Positions 26,995 through 36,535 are shown, counted from the stretch's first letter. The stretch: 64,000 nucleotides of DNA from Alteromonas gilva (GCF_028595265.1 NZ_JAQQXP010000001.1:1550001-1614000), one strand, 5' to 3'. The notes: a model not told the origin generated them from the letters alone. Translations and numbers: made by a program.

Positions 26995-27411
26995 ATGAGT
27001 GAAGAAGATGGTATGGACGACTGGGCCGCTGCAATGGCTGAGCAAGCCGATTCAGAAGGCGAGTCCGGTGACGAACAGGGTGAGGGTGATGATGTCCGCG
27101 TTGCCGAATTTGACGAATTGTCTGACGATGCCCCCATTACTCAGGAAGAAAAGAAAAAGCTGGATACGATATTAGACATACCGGTGACGATTTCGATGGA
27201 AGTCGGCCGCAGTCAAATTAGTATCCGTAATTTGTTGCAGTTAAACCAGGGCTCGGTGGTTGAGCTCGACCGTGTTGCCGGTGAACCGTTAGATGTACTT
27301 GTAAATGGCACGTTGATTGCTCATGGAGAAGTAGTAGTAGTCAACGACAAGTTCGGGATTCGGTTAACGGATGTTATTAGTCAAATCGAGAGAATCAAAA
27401 AGCTTCGGTAA
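26995..27411 (+). CDS. fliN: Flagellar motor switch protein FliN
   Basis: 138 residues. An acidic leader of about 55 residues precedes the SpoA domain (LDIPVTISMEVGRSQISIRNLLQLNQGSVVELDRV through VNDKFGIRLTDVIS). FliN tetramers line the bottom of the C ring and bind FliH during export. The ATG follows AGAGGC. The last 41 bp overlap the fliO reading frame. Confidence 0.95.
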   Translation: MSEEDGMDDWAAAMAEQADSEGESGDEQGEGDDVRVAEFDELSDDAPITQEEKKKLDTILDIPVTISMEVGRSQISIRNLLQLNQGSVVELDRVAGEPLDVLVNGTLIAHGEVVVVNDKFGIRLTDVISQIERIKKLR

Positions 27412-27856
27412 ATTTCTATCTAAAACAGGGGGATACCTTCTATTCCCCTGTTTAGCCCTGCAATCTGCGGATGCCCTGGCAACACAAAGCATCACCAACC
27501 CCACCTCGGTACTGTCAATTTTTCTATCACTCTTGCTGGTGGTAGCGATTATATTTGCTGTGGCATACCTGATGCGTCGGTTTAATGTCACTCCTGGTGG
27601 CAGCGGACAACTGCGGGTCATTGCCAGTATGTCGGCCGGTACCCGCGAGCGCGTAATGGTGCTGCAGGTGGGTGACGAGCAACACCTCATCGGGGTTACT
27701 GCTCAAAACATCAACCATTTAAGTAAGCTGGAAACGCCGCTGACAACAACATCACCCTCAACGCCTGACACCGGCGCGGCTTTTAAACAAAAGCTGGTAC
27801 AGGCGATGGCACAAAAAATGAACCCGTCTGTAAAGGAGCGCAACGATGACCGTTAA
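27371..27856 (+). CDS. fliO: Flagellar export gate assembly protein FliO
   Basis: 161 residues if started at the ATG at 27371, inside fliN. The first 37 residues resemble a signal sequence (FLSKTGGYLLFPCLALQSADALA), then comes a membrane helix at about 47-67 (VLSIFLSLLLVVAIIFAVAYLMRRF) and a cytoplasmic tail with SMSAGTRERVMVLQVGDEQHLIGV, the conserved FliO motif. FliO aids assembly of FliP rings. No later start keeps the signal sequence, so the 41-bp overlap with fliN seems real. It overlaps fliP by 11 bp. Confidence 0.88.
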   Translation: MLLVKSRESKSFGKFLSKTGGYLLFPCLALQSADALATQSITNPTSVLSIFLSLLLVVAIIFAVAYLMRRFNVTPGGSGQLRVIASMSAGTRERVMVLQVGDEQHLIGVTAQNINHLSKLETPLTTTSPSTPDTGAAFKQKLVQAMAQKMNPSVKERNDDR

Positions 27857-28607
27857 ATTAAAGTGGTTGTTGCTGCTTGTGTTGGTGACAGCGAGTTTAT
27901 CGTCGCCGGTGCTGGCGCAACAGGGCATTCCGGCCGTCACCGTTACCACCAATGACGACGGTACCCAGGACTACACCATGACACTGCAAGCGCTGTTTAT
28001 TATGACATCGCTCAGTTTGTTGCCCGCGTTTATTATGATGATGACCTCATTCACCCGCATCATCATTGTATTGTCAATTTTACGTCAGGCCATTGGTTTA
28101 CAGCAATCCCCTTCAAATCAGATACTTATTGGTGTTACTTTGTTTTTATCGATGTTTATTATGATGCCTGTCTTCGAAGAAATAAACGAGCGTGCGTTGC
28201 AGCCATACTTAGATGAAGCTATGAGCGCCAGAGAAGCTTTTGAGCAAGCCAAAGGCCCGATGCGCGCATTTATGTTGTCACAAACCCGGGTGAAAGATTT
28301 AGAAACATTTGTGTCGATTGCCGGCGAGGAAGGCAAGTACCAGGATCCGACTGATGTGCCCCTGAATATCCTGATCCCGTCGTTTGTCACCAGTGAGCTA
28401 AAAACCGCCTTCCAAATTGGTTTTATGCTGTTTATCCCTTTTTTGATAATCGACCTTGTGGTGGCGTCAATTTTGATGGCCATGGGGATGATGATGCTAT
28501 CGCCGATGATTGTCTCGCTGCCCTTCAAACTGATGTTATTCGTACTGGTGGACGGCTGGAATCTGATTTTCGGTACGCTGGCAACCAGCTTTGGAATGGG
28601 AGTATAG
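27846..28607 (+). CDS. fliP: Flagellar export gate protein FliP
   Basis: 253 residues with a cleavable signal peptide (LLLVLVTASLSSPVLAQ) and four membrane helices. The motif LLPAFIMMMTSFTRIIIVLSILR and the end helix MMLSPMIVSLPFKLMLFVLVDGW are family signatures. Five FliP subunits with FliQ and FliR make the core of the export channel. It overlaps fliO by 11 bp and is 3 bp from fliQ. Confidence 0.96.
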   Translation: MTVKLKWLLLLVLVTASLSSPVLAQQGIPAVTVTTNDDGTQDYTMTLQALFIMTSLSLLPAFIMMMTSFTRIIIVLSILRQAIGLQQSPSNQILIGVTLFLSMFIMMPVFEEINERALQPYLDEAMSAREAFEQAKGPMRAFMLSQTRVKDLETFVSIAGEEGKYQDPTDVPLNILIPSFVTSELKTAFQIGFMLFIPFLIIDLVVASILMAMGMMMLSPMIVSLPFKLMLFVLVDGWNLIFGTLATSFGMGV

Positions 28608-28610
28608 CGC

Positions 28611-28880
28611 ATGAGTCCTGAGGTCTTTGTTGAGATCCTGCGTGAATCCATGTTTATGGTGATTTTACTGGTGTCGGCGGTAATCGTTCCCAGTCTTATC
28701 ATTGGCCTGGTGGTGGCGGTGTTTCAGGCGGCCACCTCAATTAACGAACAAACGATGAGTTTTTTACCGCGTCTTATTGTGACATTGCTGGCGCTCAGTT
28801 GGGGTGGTAACTGGCTGGTACAGCAACTGATGGATTTTACCTTTCATATGGTAGAGCAGATCCCACAGGTGGTTGGCTAA
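28611..28880 (+). CDS. fliQ: Flagellar export gate protein FliQ
   Basis: 89 residues with two membrane helices (MFMVILLVSAVIVPSLIIGLVVAVF and LPRLIVTLLALSWGGNWLVQQL). The linking sequence QAATSINEQTMSF is conserved in FliQ and its type III secretion homologue. It is one of four FliQ copies wrapped around the FliP/FliR core. It abuts fliR exactly: fliR starts on the base after its stop. Confidence 0.96.
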   Translation: MSPEVFVEILRESMFMVILLVSAVIVPSLIIGLVVAVFQAATSINEQTMSFLPRLIVTLLALSWGGNWLVQQLMDFTFHMVEQIPQVVG

Positions 28881-29663
28881 GTGGAAGTTGACCTGGAGAC
28901 CATCAACCGGTTTTTGGCCGATATGCTGCTACCTTTTATGCGGATCAGCGGTATGTTTGCGGCGATGGTTGGGTTAAGCGCCAAAACCGTGTCGCCTAAT
29001 GTCAAAGCGCTGCTGGCTATAATGCTAACCCTGGTCATAATGCCCATAGTGCCGCCGTCGCCGGTTACTCAGTTAGTCGATGTAGGAACCTTTGTTATTG
29101 GTATCCAGCAATTGTTGATAGGTATTGCGATAGGCTTTATTTCTATGCTGGTCCTCAATACCTTTGTATTGGCCGGTCAGGTTATCGCTATGCAAACAGG
29201 CCTGGGGTTCGCCAGTATTGTTGACCCCATCAATGGCATTAATGTCCCGGCTGTTGGTCAGTTCTACCTGATCCTGGCGACGTTGCTGTTCTGGGGAATG
29301 GATGGTCACTTGTCGATGATTCAAATGATAGTGATGAGTTTTGATGCCTTCCCTATCGGGGATGGCTGGTTTGCCCGCGAGCAGTTACGCGACATCGCGC
29401 ATTTTGGCAGCTGGATGTTTGTGGCGGCCCTTACGCTGGCATTAGCGCCGATTATTTCGCTGCTGATCGTGAATCTGGCCTTTGGTGTGATGACCAAGGC
29501 TGCGCCACAGCTCAACATCTTCAGTATCGGTTTCTCGATTGCCCAGATTATGGGGCTAATTATTATCTGGCTAACGCTTGATAACTTTTCTACTCACTTT
29601 GAAAATCAATGGCAGCGCGCACAGCAGTTTATGTGTGAATTGTTGTTGGTTTGTCCCAGCTAA
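28881..29663 (+). CDS. fliR: Flagellar export gate protein FliR
   Basis: 260 residues, GTG start directly after the fliQ stop. At least six membrane helices. The segments LNTFVLAGQVIAMQTGLGFASIVDP and APQLNIFSIGFSIAQIMGLIIIW are diagnostic. FliR completes the FliP5-FliQ4-FliR1 channel in the MS-ring pore. flhB starts 15 bp downstream in the same operon. Confidence 0.96.
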   Translation: MEVDLETINRFLADMLLPFMRISGMFAAMVGLSAKTVSPNVKALLAIMLTLVIMPIVPPSPVTQLVDVGTFVIGIQQLLIGIAIGFISMLVLNTFVLAGQVIAMQTGLGFASIVDPINGINVPAVGQFYLILATLLFWGMDGHLSMIQMIVMSFDAFPIGDGWFAREQLRDIAHFGSWMFVAALTLALAPIISLLIVNLAFGVMTKAAPQLNIFSIGFSIAQIMGLIIIWLTLDNFSTHFENQWQRAQQFMCELLLVCPS

Positions 29664-29678
29664 CGGTGCGGATAAGTC

Positions 29679-30803
29679 ATGGCTGATTCATCAGAAAAAA
29701 CAGAAGACCCCACGGCGAAACGAAAATCCCAGTCCCGTCGAAAAGGGCAAATTGCCCGCTCAAGGGAGCTTTCTACTACTCTGGTGTTGATTGCCAGTAG
29801 CATAACGTTGCTGTTGTATGGCAGCTACATTGCCGAGGCCTTGTTTAAAGTGATGGCGCGGGTATTTACGCTGTCGCGTGACGAAACCTACGATCCCACG
29901 CATATGTTTTCGGCATGGGGTGAGGCCTTTTTGCAAATCAGTGTGCCGGTGATCTCGTTTATGCTGGTGGCCATGATTGCCGGGATTTACGGCTCAATTG
30001 CATTAGGCGGCTATAACTTTACCTGGTATTCGGCCAAACCACGATTTCAAAAACTCAGCCCGATGGCGGGTTTAAAACGTATGTTTGGCATAAACGGTAT
30101 CGTTGAATTACTAAAGGCTATTGCCAAGTTTGTGGTGATCGGCTCTATGGCGTTGATTGCATTGTCACTTTTTCAGGATGAAGCGCTGCATTTAGATCAG
30201 GAGATCTACCCTCTGAACGTTTTTCACGCGCTGGAAATGATCGAATGGGCGTTCTTTTTACTGACCCTCGGAATGATACCCATTGCTTTGTTCGATGTGC
30301 CATATCAGGCCTATAAGCACAAAGAACAGATGAAAATGTCGAAGCAGGAAGTCAAAGACGAACGTAAAAACTCAGAGGGCGATCCCCAGGTTAAAGGACG
30401 GATCCGTCGGTTACAGTATCAGGCCGCGGCACGGCGAATGATGAAAGAAGTGCCAAATGCCGATGTGGTTGTGACCAACCCTACCCATTACTCGGTGGCT
30501 TTAAAGTACGATCAGGATGGTAATCGAGCCCCTGTAGTGATTGCCAAAGGGTCTGATGAACTGGCAATGCATATTCGTAAAATTGCTACCGCCCACGGCG
30601 TACCGCTTATTCCCACACCAATGCTTACCCGGGCAATTTACTACACCACCGAAGTGGACGATGAAATTCCACATCGCTTATTTATGGCTGTTGCCCAGGT
30701 GTTAGCGTACGTATTTCAGTTAAAAGCGCACCGGGCGGGTAAGGCAAAACGACCAAAACCGTTAACACGGGATCTGCCGATACCACAGGATATGCGTTAT
30801 TAA
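29679..30803 (+). CDS. flhB: Flagellar export switch protein FlhB
   Basis: 374 residues. Four membrane helices lie in the first 210, then a cytoplasmic domain with the self-cleaving motif NPTH at about 267-270 (VVTNPTHYSVALKY). Cleavage between N and P, with FliK, switches export from hook to filament proteins. The start SSEKTEDPTAKRKSQSRRKGQIARS is typical. A short proline-containing tail (RPKPLTRDLPIPQDMRY) follows. It ends the fliK-flhB block; a sigma-54-like promoter follows. Confidence 0.96.
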   Translation: MADSSEKTEDPTAKRKSQSRRKGQIARSRELSTTLVLIASSITLLLYGSYIAEALFKVMARVFTLSRDETYDPTHMFSAWGEAFLQISVPVISFMLVAMIAGIYGSIALGGYNFTWYSAKPRFQKLSPMAGLKRMFGINGIVELLKAIAKFVVIGSMALIALSLFQDEALHLDQEIYPLNVFHALEMIEWAFFLLTLGMIPIALFDVPYQAYKHKEQMKMSKQEVKDERKNSEGDPQVKGRIRRLQYQAAARRMMKEVPNADVVVTNPTHYSVALKYDQDGNRAPVVIAKGSDELAMHIRKIATAHGVPLIPTPMLTRAIYYTTEVDDEIPHRLFMAVAQVLAYVFQLKAHRAGKAKRPKPLTRDLPIPQDMRY

Positions 30804-30865
30804 TTGCGATATCGCTAACTCTTGTTGATGGTTTTATGCGCACTTGAGCAACCGTCAAAAAAAGC

Positions 30866-30881
30866 TGGCACGAGGATTGAA
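30866..30881 (+). promoter_or_regulatory. Probable sigma-54 promoter of flhA
   Basis: TGGCAC, GAGGA, TTGAA, with a perfect -24 half and a -12 half carrying GA instead of GC, 89 bp before the flhA ATG in the 166-bp gap after flhB. Confidence 0.6.
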
Positions 30882-30969
30882 GAGAATTAAAGTAATACTG
30901 AGAAGATCAGGTTAATTCCTGCCAAAGCCAACCAAAGTGTCAAAAAACGGTTAGTGAGAAGTCGCTCTT

Positions 30970-33072
30970 ATGGTGCTATCAAATTACTTACAGCGTTTCG
31001 ATAAAGCGCAACTGCAAAAATATACCCAGGGTATAGGGTTGCCGGTGGTGCTGCTAGCGATAATGGGCATGGTTATTCTGCCCATGCCGCCCATATTACT
31101 GGATGTACTGTTTAGCTTTAACATTGCGCTCTCGCTGGTCATCATCCTGGTGGCAGTACTCACCCAGCGCCCCGTGGACTTTGGTATTTTCCCTCTTGTT
31201 TTGTTAATTGCCACGGTATTGCGATTAGCCCTGAATGTGGCGTCTACCCGCATCGTGTTGCTTCATGGTCATGAGGGCGGCGATGCCGCGGGTAAAGTGA
31301 TTGAAGCCTTTGGTGAGGTCGTCATCGGCGGCAACTATGCTGTGGGCGTGGTGGTCTTTGCTATCTTGCTGATCATTAACTTTAAGGTGGTTACGGCGGG
31401 TGCCGGACGTATTTCTGAGGTTAGCGCGCGATTCACCCTTGATGCTATGCCCGGTAAACAGATGGCCATCGATGCCGATCTTAACGCAGGTTATATCGAT
31501 CAGGATGAAGCCCGCAAGCGGCGCGAAGATATCACCGCTGAAGCTGACTTTTATGGTTCCATGGACGGTGCGTCAAAATTTGTAAAAGGTGATGCCACCG
31601 CCGGCCTCTACATTATGATGATCAACATCGTAGGTGGCCTGTTTATTGGCATGATTCAGCATGACCTGAGCTTTGGTAATGCGCTTGAAGTATATACAAT
31701 TTTGACCATTGGTGATGGTCTGGTGGCGCAGATTCCTTCACTGTTGTTATCCGTTGCAACGGCAATCATTGTTACGCGGGAAAATGATACTCAGGAAATG
31801 GGCACCGAGATTAGTACCCAGTTAGGCAACCAAAGAGCGTTATACATTGCCTCGGGGATCCTGTTTGTAATGGGGATTGTGCCGGGTATGCCGCATGTTG
31901 CATTTCTGGGCTTTTCGGCGCTGGCTGGTGGCTATGCGTACTACCAAACCTATGCCGAGAAACGTAGCGAAAAAGAAGCCAACCTGCCGGCGGTTGACAA
32001 CGATATGGATAACAGAGCCCCCACTGAAATAAAAGAGCTGGGGTGGGATGACGTACAACATGTTGACACCATTGGCCTGGAAGTAGGGTATCGTCTTATT
32101 CCTCTGGTTGATAAAACCCAGGGCGGAGAATTACTGACGCGCATTAAAGGTGTCCGTAAAAAACTTTCTCAGGAATTAGGCTTTTTGATTCCGCCGGTAC
32201 ATATTCGCGATAACCTCGATTTAGATCCCAATGCTTATCACATTTCTATGTTAGGGGTGACTATTGGCGATGCGGATGTGAGTCATGAAGAAGAGCTGGC
32301 CATTAACCCTGGTCAGGTATTTGGTAAGCTCGAAGGGCGCAAAACCAAAGATCCGGCCTTTGGACTGGATGCGGTATGGATTAAACCGGGTCAGCGTGAT
32401 CATGCCCAAACCCTTGGTTATACCGTTGTGGATGCTGCCACGGTTATTGCTACCCATCTCAGCCAGTTGCTGACCAATAACGCCTATCAGCTGCTTGGTT
32501 TTGAAGAGGTACAGCAACTGATGGACATTCTCGCTAAGCATAATCCTAAGCTGGTAGAAGGCCTTATTCCGGATCTCATCTCGCTGGCGACAGTGGTAAA
32601 AGTCTTGCAAACCTTGTTATACGAAGGCGTGCCGATTCGCGACCTGCGGACAATAGTACAAACCTTAACCGAATATGCGCCTAAGAGTCAGGATCCTGAC
32701 GTATTGGTGTCAGCCGTACGTATCGCTTTAAAACGGTTAATCGTGCAGGAAATCAATAGTGGCGGGGCTGAGCTGCCGGTTATCACCCTGGCGCCAGAAC
32801 TGGAGCAAATGTTGCATCAGTCGTTGCAGGCGGGTGGCGAAGATGGTGCCGGTATTGAGCCGGGCCTGGCGGAACGTTTACAGAAGTCATTGCAACAAGC
32901 CAGCCAGCAGCAAGAGCTGGAAGGTGAACCCGCGGTGCTACTCACCTCTGGTATGTTGCGTCCGGTTTTATCCCGTTTCTTAAAAAATGCAGTGATGGGT
33001 TTACACGTATTGTCGTACCAGGAAATCCCGGACGACAAACAGGTCCGTATTGTGTCATCGGTGGGTCAGTAA
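30970..33072 (+). CDS. flhA: Flagellar export gate protein FlhA
   Basis: 700 residues. Eight membrane helices fill the first 330, with the conserved FHIPEP-type loops (RFTLDAMPGKQMAIDADLNAGYID). The cytoplasmic half has the chaperone-docking ring domain (LGLEVGYRLIPLVD through PKLVEGLIPDLISLATVVKVLQTLL). FlhA forms a nine-member ring that uses proton flow and binds chaperone-substrate complexes. Start ATG at 30970; flhF follows after 30 bp. Confidence 0.96.
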   Translation: MVLSNYLQRFDKAQLQKYTQGIGLPVVLLAIMGMVILPMPPILLDVLFSFNIALSLVIILVAVLTQRPVDFGIFPLVLLIATVLRLALNVASTRIVLLHGHEGGDAAGKVIEAFGEVVIGGNYAVGVVVFAILLIINFKVVTAGAGRISEVSARFTLDAMPGKQMAIDADLNAGYIDQDEARKRREDITAEADFYGSMDGASKFVKGDATAGLYIMMINIVGGLFIGMIQHDLSFGNALEVYTILTIGDGLVAQIPSLLLSVATAIIVTRENDTQEMGTEISTQLGNQRALYIASGILFVMGIVPGMPHVAFLGFSALAGGYAYYQTYAEKRSEKEANLPAVDNDMDNRAPTEIKELGWDDVQHVDTIGLEVGYRLIPLVDKTQGGELLTRIKGVRKKLSQELGFLIPPVHIRDNLDLDPNAYHISMLGVTIGDADVSHEEELAINPGQVFGKLEGRKTKDPAFGLDAVWIKPGQRDHAQTLGYTVVDAATVIATHLSQLLTNNAYQLLGFEEVQQLMDILAKHNPKLVEGLIPDLISLATVVKVLQTLLYEGVPIRDLRTIVQTLTEYAPKSQDPDVLVSAVRIALKRLIVQEINSGGAELPVITLAPELEQMLHQSLQAGGEDGAGIEPGLAERLQKSLQQASQQQELEGEPAVLLTSGMLRPVLSRFLKNAVMGLHVLSYQEIPDDKQVRIVSSVGQ

Positions 33073-33102
33073 TTTGACGCCCCTTATCCCTTTGAGGTCA
33101 TT

Positions 33103-34485
33103 ATGAAGATAAGACGATTTTTTGGCAAAGACATGCGTGAAGCATTGAGTCAGGTAAAAAATGAGCTGGGTAGTGAGGCGGTAATCATGTCTAACCGCAA
33201 AGTCGCCGATGGTATTGAATTAGTGGCGGCCTACGACAAAGAGCCCGACGCCAAAATCAGTATTGCGCCCAAAGCGAAGACGGCCGGTGCCAAAAAGCCG
33301 GATGGCAGCTTGCCAACCCTGAGTGAAATTATCGGTGATGACGGCCCGGACAGCCTGCGTGCACTGATGGAAAAACAAGCCGAACAAAAAGTCGCCGTTG
33401 CCCAGCGCGTCAATGCCGCGAACGCCGAATATGAAAAACGCAACGGACCTGCCGACACGCAACGTCAGCAACCCGCGCCCGCAATGGCAACCCGTCACGC
33501 GTCGGCGTATAGCGTTAGCCCTGAGCAAGAGCCTGAAACTGATGCGGTCAGCGACAGTGGGGCGAGCCTGGCCGATATTCGCGCAGAGATCGCCTCACTG
33601 CGTAACGTGCTGCAATTTCAATTGTCCGATATGCAGCAACAGCAGCAATCCCGGCTTAAACCATTGCAGCGTTATCTGCTTCAGCAGCTGTGCAACATGG
33701 GTATCAGCCAGTCACTGGCGGCGCAGATGGTGCATTACACGCCGGCTGAGTGCAATGAGCGGGAAGCCTGGCTGTATCTGTTAAAACTATTGTCAAATCG
33801 TTTGCAGACCTCAAATGATGATATTTTGTCTCAGCGCGGGGTTGTGGCGTTGGTTGGCCCCACCGGCACCGGCAAAACCACCACTATTGCAAAGCTGGCA
33901 GCCCGTTATGCGCAAAAATACGGCGTCGATCAGGTTGCACTGATTACTATTGATACGTACCGTATCGCCGCTTACGAGCAGTTGGCGACCTATGGCAAGA
34001 TAATTGGGTGTCCGGTGCGTAAGGCGCAGTCCGGCGAGCAACTCGCCGATTTATTGTTCCAGATGCGGGATAAGCGTTTAGTGCTAATCGATACGGCCGG
34101 GTTTAGTCAGCGTGACAGCCGACTCATCAGCCAGCTTTCAACCTTTAGCCAAATTGCCGGTCAGCAAGTAAAAAATTATTTAATTGTGCAGGGTAATACG
34201 CAACAAGCTACAATAAAGCATATCATTGATGCATATAAGAGTATTGAGTTGCAGGGATGTATCATCACTAAGCTGGATGAATGCTATAGTTTAGGTGAGA
34301 TCATCAGTAATATGATTGAGGCGCAGTTGCCAATCAGCTATGTTGCCGACGGCCAGCAAGTGCCAGAAGACATCCATGTAGCAAATGCGAAATCTATAAT
34401 CTCATTGGCAGCAAAGCTTTATAAAAAGTATGGTTTGAATCATACTATTAGCAGTTCCGATGTAAACACAGCACAGGCAGTATGA
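33103..34485 (+). CDS. flhF: Polar flagellum placement GTPase FlhF
   Basis: 460 residues. A basic N-terminal segment starting KIRRFFGKDMREALSQVKNELG, a variable linker of about 100 residues rich in A, P and Q, then the NG GTPase of the SRP type: P loop GPTGTGKTT from 252, ITIDTYRIAAYEQL, and DTAGFSQRD as the G3 motif. FlhF marks the cell pole where the flagellum is built. Its stop overlaps the flhG start (ATGA), so the pair is coupled. Confidence 0.95.
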   Translation: MKIRRFFGKDMREALSQVKNELGSEAVIMSNRKVADGIELVAAYDKEPDAKISIAPKAKTAGAKKPDGSLPTLSEIIGDDGPDSLRALMEKQAEQKVAVAQRVNAANAEYEKRNGPADTQRQQPAPAMATRHASAYSVSPEQEPETDAVSDSGASLADIRAEIASLRNVLQFQLSDMQQQQQSRLKPLQRYLLQQLCNMGISQSLAAQMVHYTPAECNEREAWLYLLKLLSNRLQTSNDDILSQRGVVALVGPTGTGKTTTIAKLAARYAQKYGVDQVALITIDTYRIAAYEQLATYGKIIGCPVRKAQSGEQLADLLFQMRDKRLVLIDTAGFSQRDSRLISQLSTFSQIAGQQVKNYLIVQGNTQQATIKHIIDAYKSIELQGCIITKLDECYSLGEIISNMIEAQLPISYVADGQQVPEDIHVANAKSIISLAAKLYKKYGLNHTISSSDVNTAQAV

Positions 34486-35342
34486 TTGAAGACCAGGCGA
34501 GTAGCTTAAGAAAGATGAATCAATCAAGATTAATCAAGGTAATAGCCGTAACCGGTGGTAAAGGAGGGGTTGGTAAAACCAACATTACTCTTAATACTGC
34601 CATTGCCATGGCGAAACAGGGCAAACGGGTCATGGTTCTGGATGCCGACCTTGGCCTGGCCAACGTCGATGTGATGCTCGGGTTACGGGTAGAGAAGAAT
34701 TTGTCTCACGTATTGTCCGGAGAATGTACCTTAGATGAAGTACTGGTTACCGGCCCTCATGGCATAAAAATCGCGCCGGCAACATCAGGCAGTCAGTCTA
34801 TGACTGAGCTGTCAGCCACTGAGCATGCAGGGCTTATCAGAGCCTTTAGTGAATTGCGCTCACAGATTGATGTGCTGATTGTAGACACCGCCGCCGGCAT
34901 ATCCGATATGGTCCTGAGTTTCTCTCGTGCAGCGCAGGATATTATGGTGGTGGTTTGTGACGAACCGACCTCGCTGACCGATGCCTACGCGTTAATCAAA
35001 ATTCTAAACCGTGATTACGGTATTTTCCGTTTCAAAATCGTTGCGAATATGGTGCGGGATGTCCGCGAAGGTCAGGAATTATTTAGTAAATTATCAAAAG
35101 TTACCGGGCGTTTTCTGGATGTCGCGCTAGAATTAGTGGCGACGGTACCGTTCGATGAAAATATTCGCCGCGCGGTGCGCAAACAAACGGCAATTGTGGA
35201 CGCTTTTCCAACGTCGCCGGCAGCGAAAGCAATCGACCAATTGGCAACCAAAGCGATAAGCTGGCCAATTCCGGCGCAACCAGGTGGGCATCTGGAGTTT
35301 TTCGTCGAGCAATTAATCGCTCCAAAGGTGTCAGGGAGTTAG
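34482..35342 (+). CDS. flhG: Flagellar number regulator FlhG/FleN (MinD-like ATPase)
   Basis: 286 residues with the deviant Walker A GGKGGVGKTN at 25-34, MVLDADLGLANVDVMLGL (Walker A' type) and VDTAAGISDMVLSF. The C-terminus lacks a clear long membrane-targeting helix but ends in a mixed basic region. In polar flagellates FlhG limits flagella to one by inhibiting FlrA and FlhF. It follows flhF with a 4-bp overlap, and fliA starts 2 bases after its stop. Confidence 0.95.
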   Translation: MIEDQASSLRKMNQSRLIKVIAVTGGKGGVGKTNITLNTAIAMAKQGKRVMVLDADLGLANVDVMLGLRVEKNLSHVLSGECTLDEVLVTGPHGIKIAPATSGSQSMTELSATEHAGLIRAFSELRSQIDVLIVDTAAGISDMVLSFSRAAQDIMVVVCDEPTSLTDAYALIKILNRDYGIFRFKIVANMVRDVREGQELFSKLSKVTGRFLDVALELVATVPFDENIRRAVRKQTAIVDAFPTSPAAKAIDQLATKAISWPIPAQPGGHLEFFVEQLIAPKVSGS

Positions 35343-35343
35343 G

Positions 35344-36072
35344 GTGAATAGCAGAGCTGCAGCGTATAAACAGCAATCAGATAAAGCGCAGCTGGTAGAG
35401 CGTCATGCTTCTTTAGTTAAACGCATTGCTTACCATCTTATGGCGCGGCTTCCGGCCAGTGTTATTGTAGATGACCTGATTCAGGCTGGCATGATTGGTT
35501 TGCTGGAGGCAGCCAAAAACTTTGATGGCAGCAAAGGCGCGAGCTTTGAAACCTTTGCCGGCATCCGTATTCGTGGCGCCATGCTCGATGAGATCCGCAA
35601 AGGTGACTGGACTCCGCGGTCAGTGCATCGCAATGGCCGGGCAATTTCTGAGGCGATCGCCCAGGTAGAATCTGAGACTGGCCGTGATGCGCGTGATGTT
35701 GATATCGCGGCACGTTTGAATGTATCGCTCACCGAATATCATCAAATGTTGTCTGAGGTAAATGCCGGTAAGCTGGTCGGTATTGAAGATTTGGGAGTGT
35801 CGGAAGACATTATCGCCACGGAAGAATCCCGTGGCGCGGACTCCCCGTTAGAAGATTTAATGCAAGGTTCGTTTCAAAAAGCGCTTGCGCATGCTATTAC
35901 TACGTTACCAGAGCGTGAAGCGATTGTTTTATCCCTGTATTATGATGAAGAATTGAACCTGCGGGAAATCGGCGAGGTTCTCGAGGTAAGCGAGTCAAGG
36001 GTCAGTCAAATACACAGCCAGGCAATGCTAAAACTTAAAGTTCGTATGCGGTCATGGCAGACTGGTGAGTAA
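35344..36072 (+). CDS. fliA: Flagellar sigma factor FliA (sigma-28)
   Basis: 242 residues, GTG start. Region 2 (LVKRIAYHLMARLPASVIVDDLIQAGMIGLLEAAKNFD, then ASFETFAGIRIRGAMLDEIRKGDW) and region 4 (LPEREAIVLSLYYDEELNLREIGEVLEVSESRVSQIHSQAM) are complete. It directs late genes such as flagellin, motor and chemotaxis receptors and is held by FlgM until hook completion. The anti-sigma gene is not in this window. Confidence 0.96.
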   Translation: MNSRAAAYKQQSDKAQLVERHASLVKRIAYHLMARLPASVIVDDLIQAGMIGLLEAAKNFDGSKGASFETFAGIRIRGAMLDEIRKGDWTPRSVHRNGRAISEAIAQVESETGRDARDVDIAARLNVSLTEYHQMLSEVNAGKLVGIEDLGVSEDIIATEESRGADSPLEDLMQGSFQKALAHAITTLPEREAIVLSLYYDEELNLREIGEVLEVSESRVSQIHSQAMLKLKVRMRSWQTGE

Positions 36073-36116
36073 CCTTAACTATACTAACAATATGACTATC
36101 CTCACTGGAGGCAATT

Positions 36117-36500
36117 TTGGATAAGAATATGAAAATTCTCGTAGTAGACGATTTTTCTACCATGAGACGTATTATCAAAAACTTACTCAAAGATTTGGGC
36201 TTCTCAAATATTCAAGAAGCCGATGATGGCAGCACCGCATTGCCGATGCTGCAACAAGGAGATTTTGATTTTGTAGTAACGGACTGGAACATGCCGGGCA
36301 TGCAAGGTATCGATCTATTGCGTGCTATTCGTGCCGATGACAAATTAAAGCATCTTCCTGTGTTAATGGTGACGGCTGAGGCAAAGAAAGAGCAAATTGT
36401 TGCTGCCGCTCAGGCTGGCGTAAACGGCTATGTTGTTAAGCCTTTCACAGCAGCTACATTAAAAGAAAAACTAGATAAGATATTCGAACGTTTAGGTTAA
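36117..36500 (+). CDS. cheY: Chemotaxis response regulator CheY
   Basis: 127 residues starting at TTG, chosen because GGAGG stands 6 bp upstream and the product then starts with the family sequence DKNMKILVVDDFSTMRR. The ATG at 36129 would remove four residues and sit too far from the ribosome site. Active site: D11, D12, phospho-acceptor D56 (TDWNMPG), T86 and K108. Phospho-CheY binds FliM and switches rotation. First of the che block after fliA. Confidence 0.96.
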   Translation: MDKNMKILVVDDFSTMRRIIKNLLKDLGFSNIQEADDGSTALPMLQQGDFDFVVTDWNMPGMQGIDLLRAIRADDKLKHLPVLMVTAEAKKEQIVAAAQAGVNGYVVKPFTAATLKEKLDKIFERLG

Positions 36501-36535
36501 TTCAGTTAAGTGTTTAACCGCCTGAGGACAACTGG

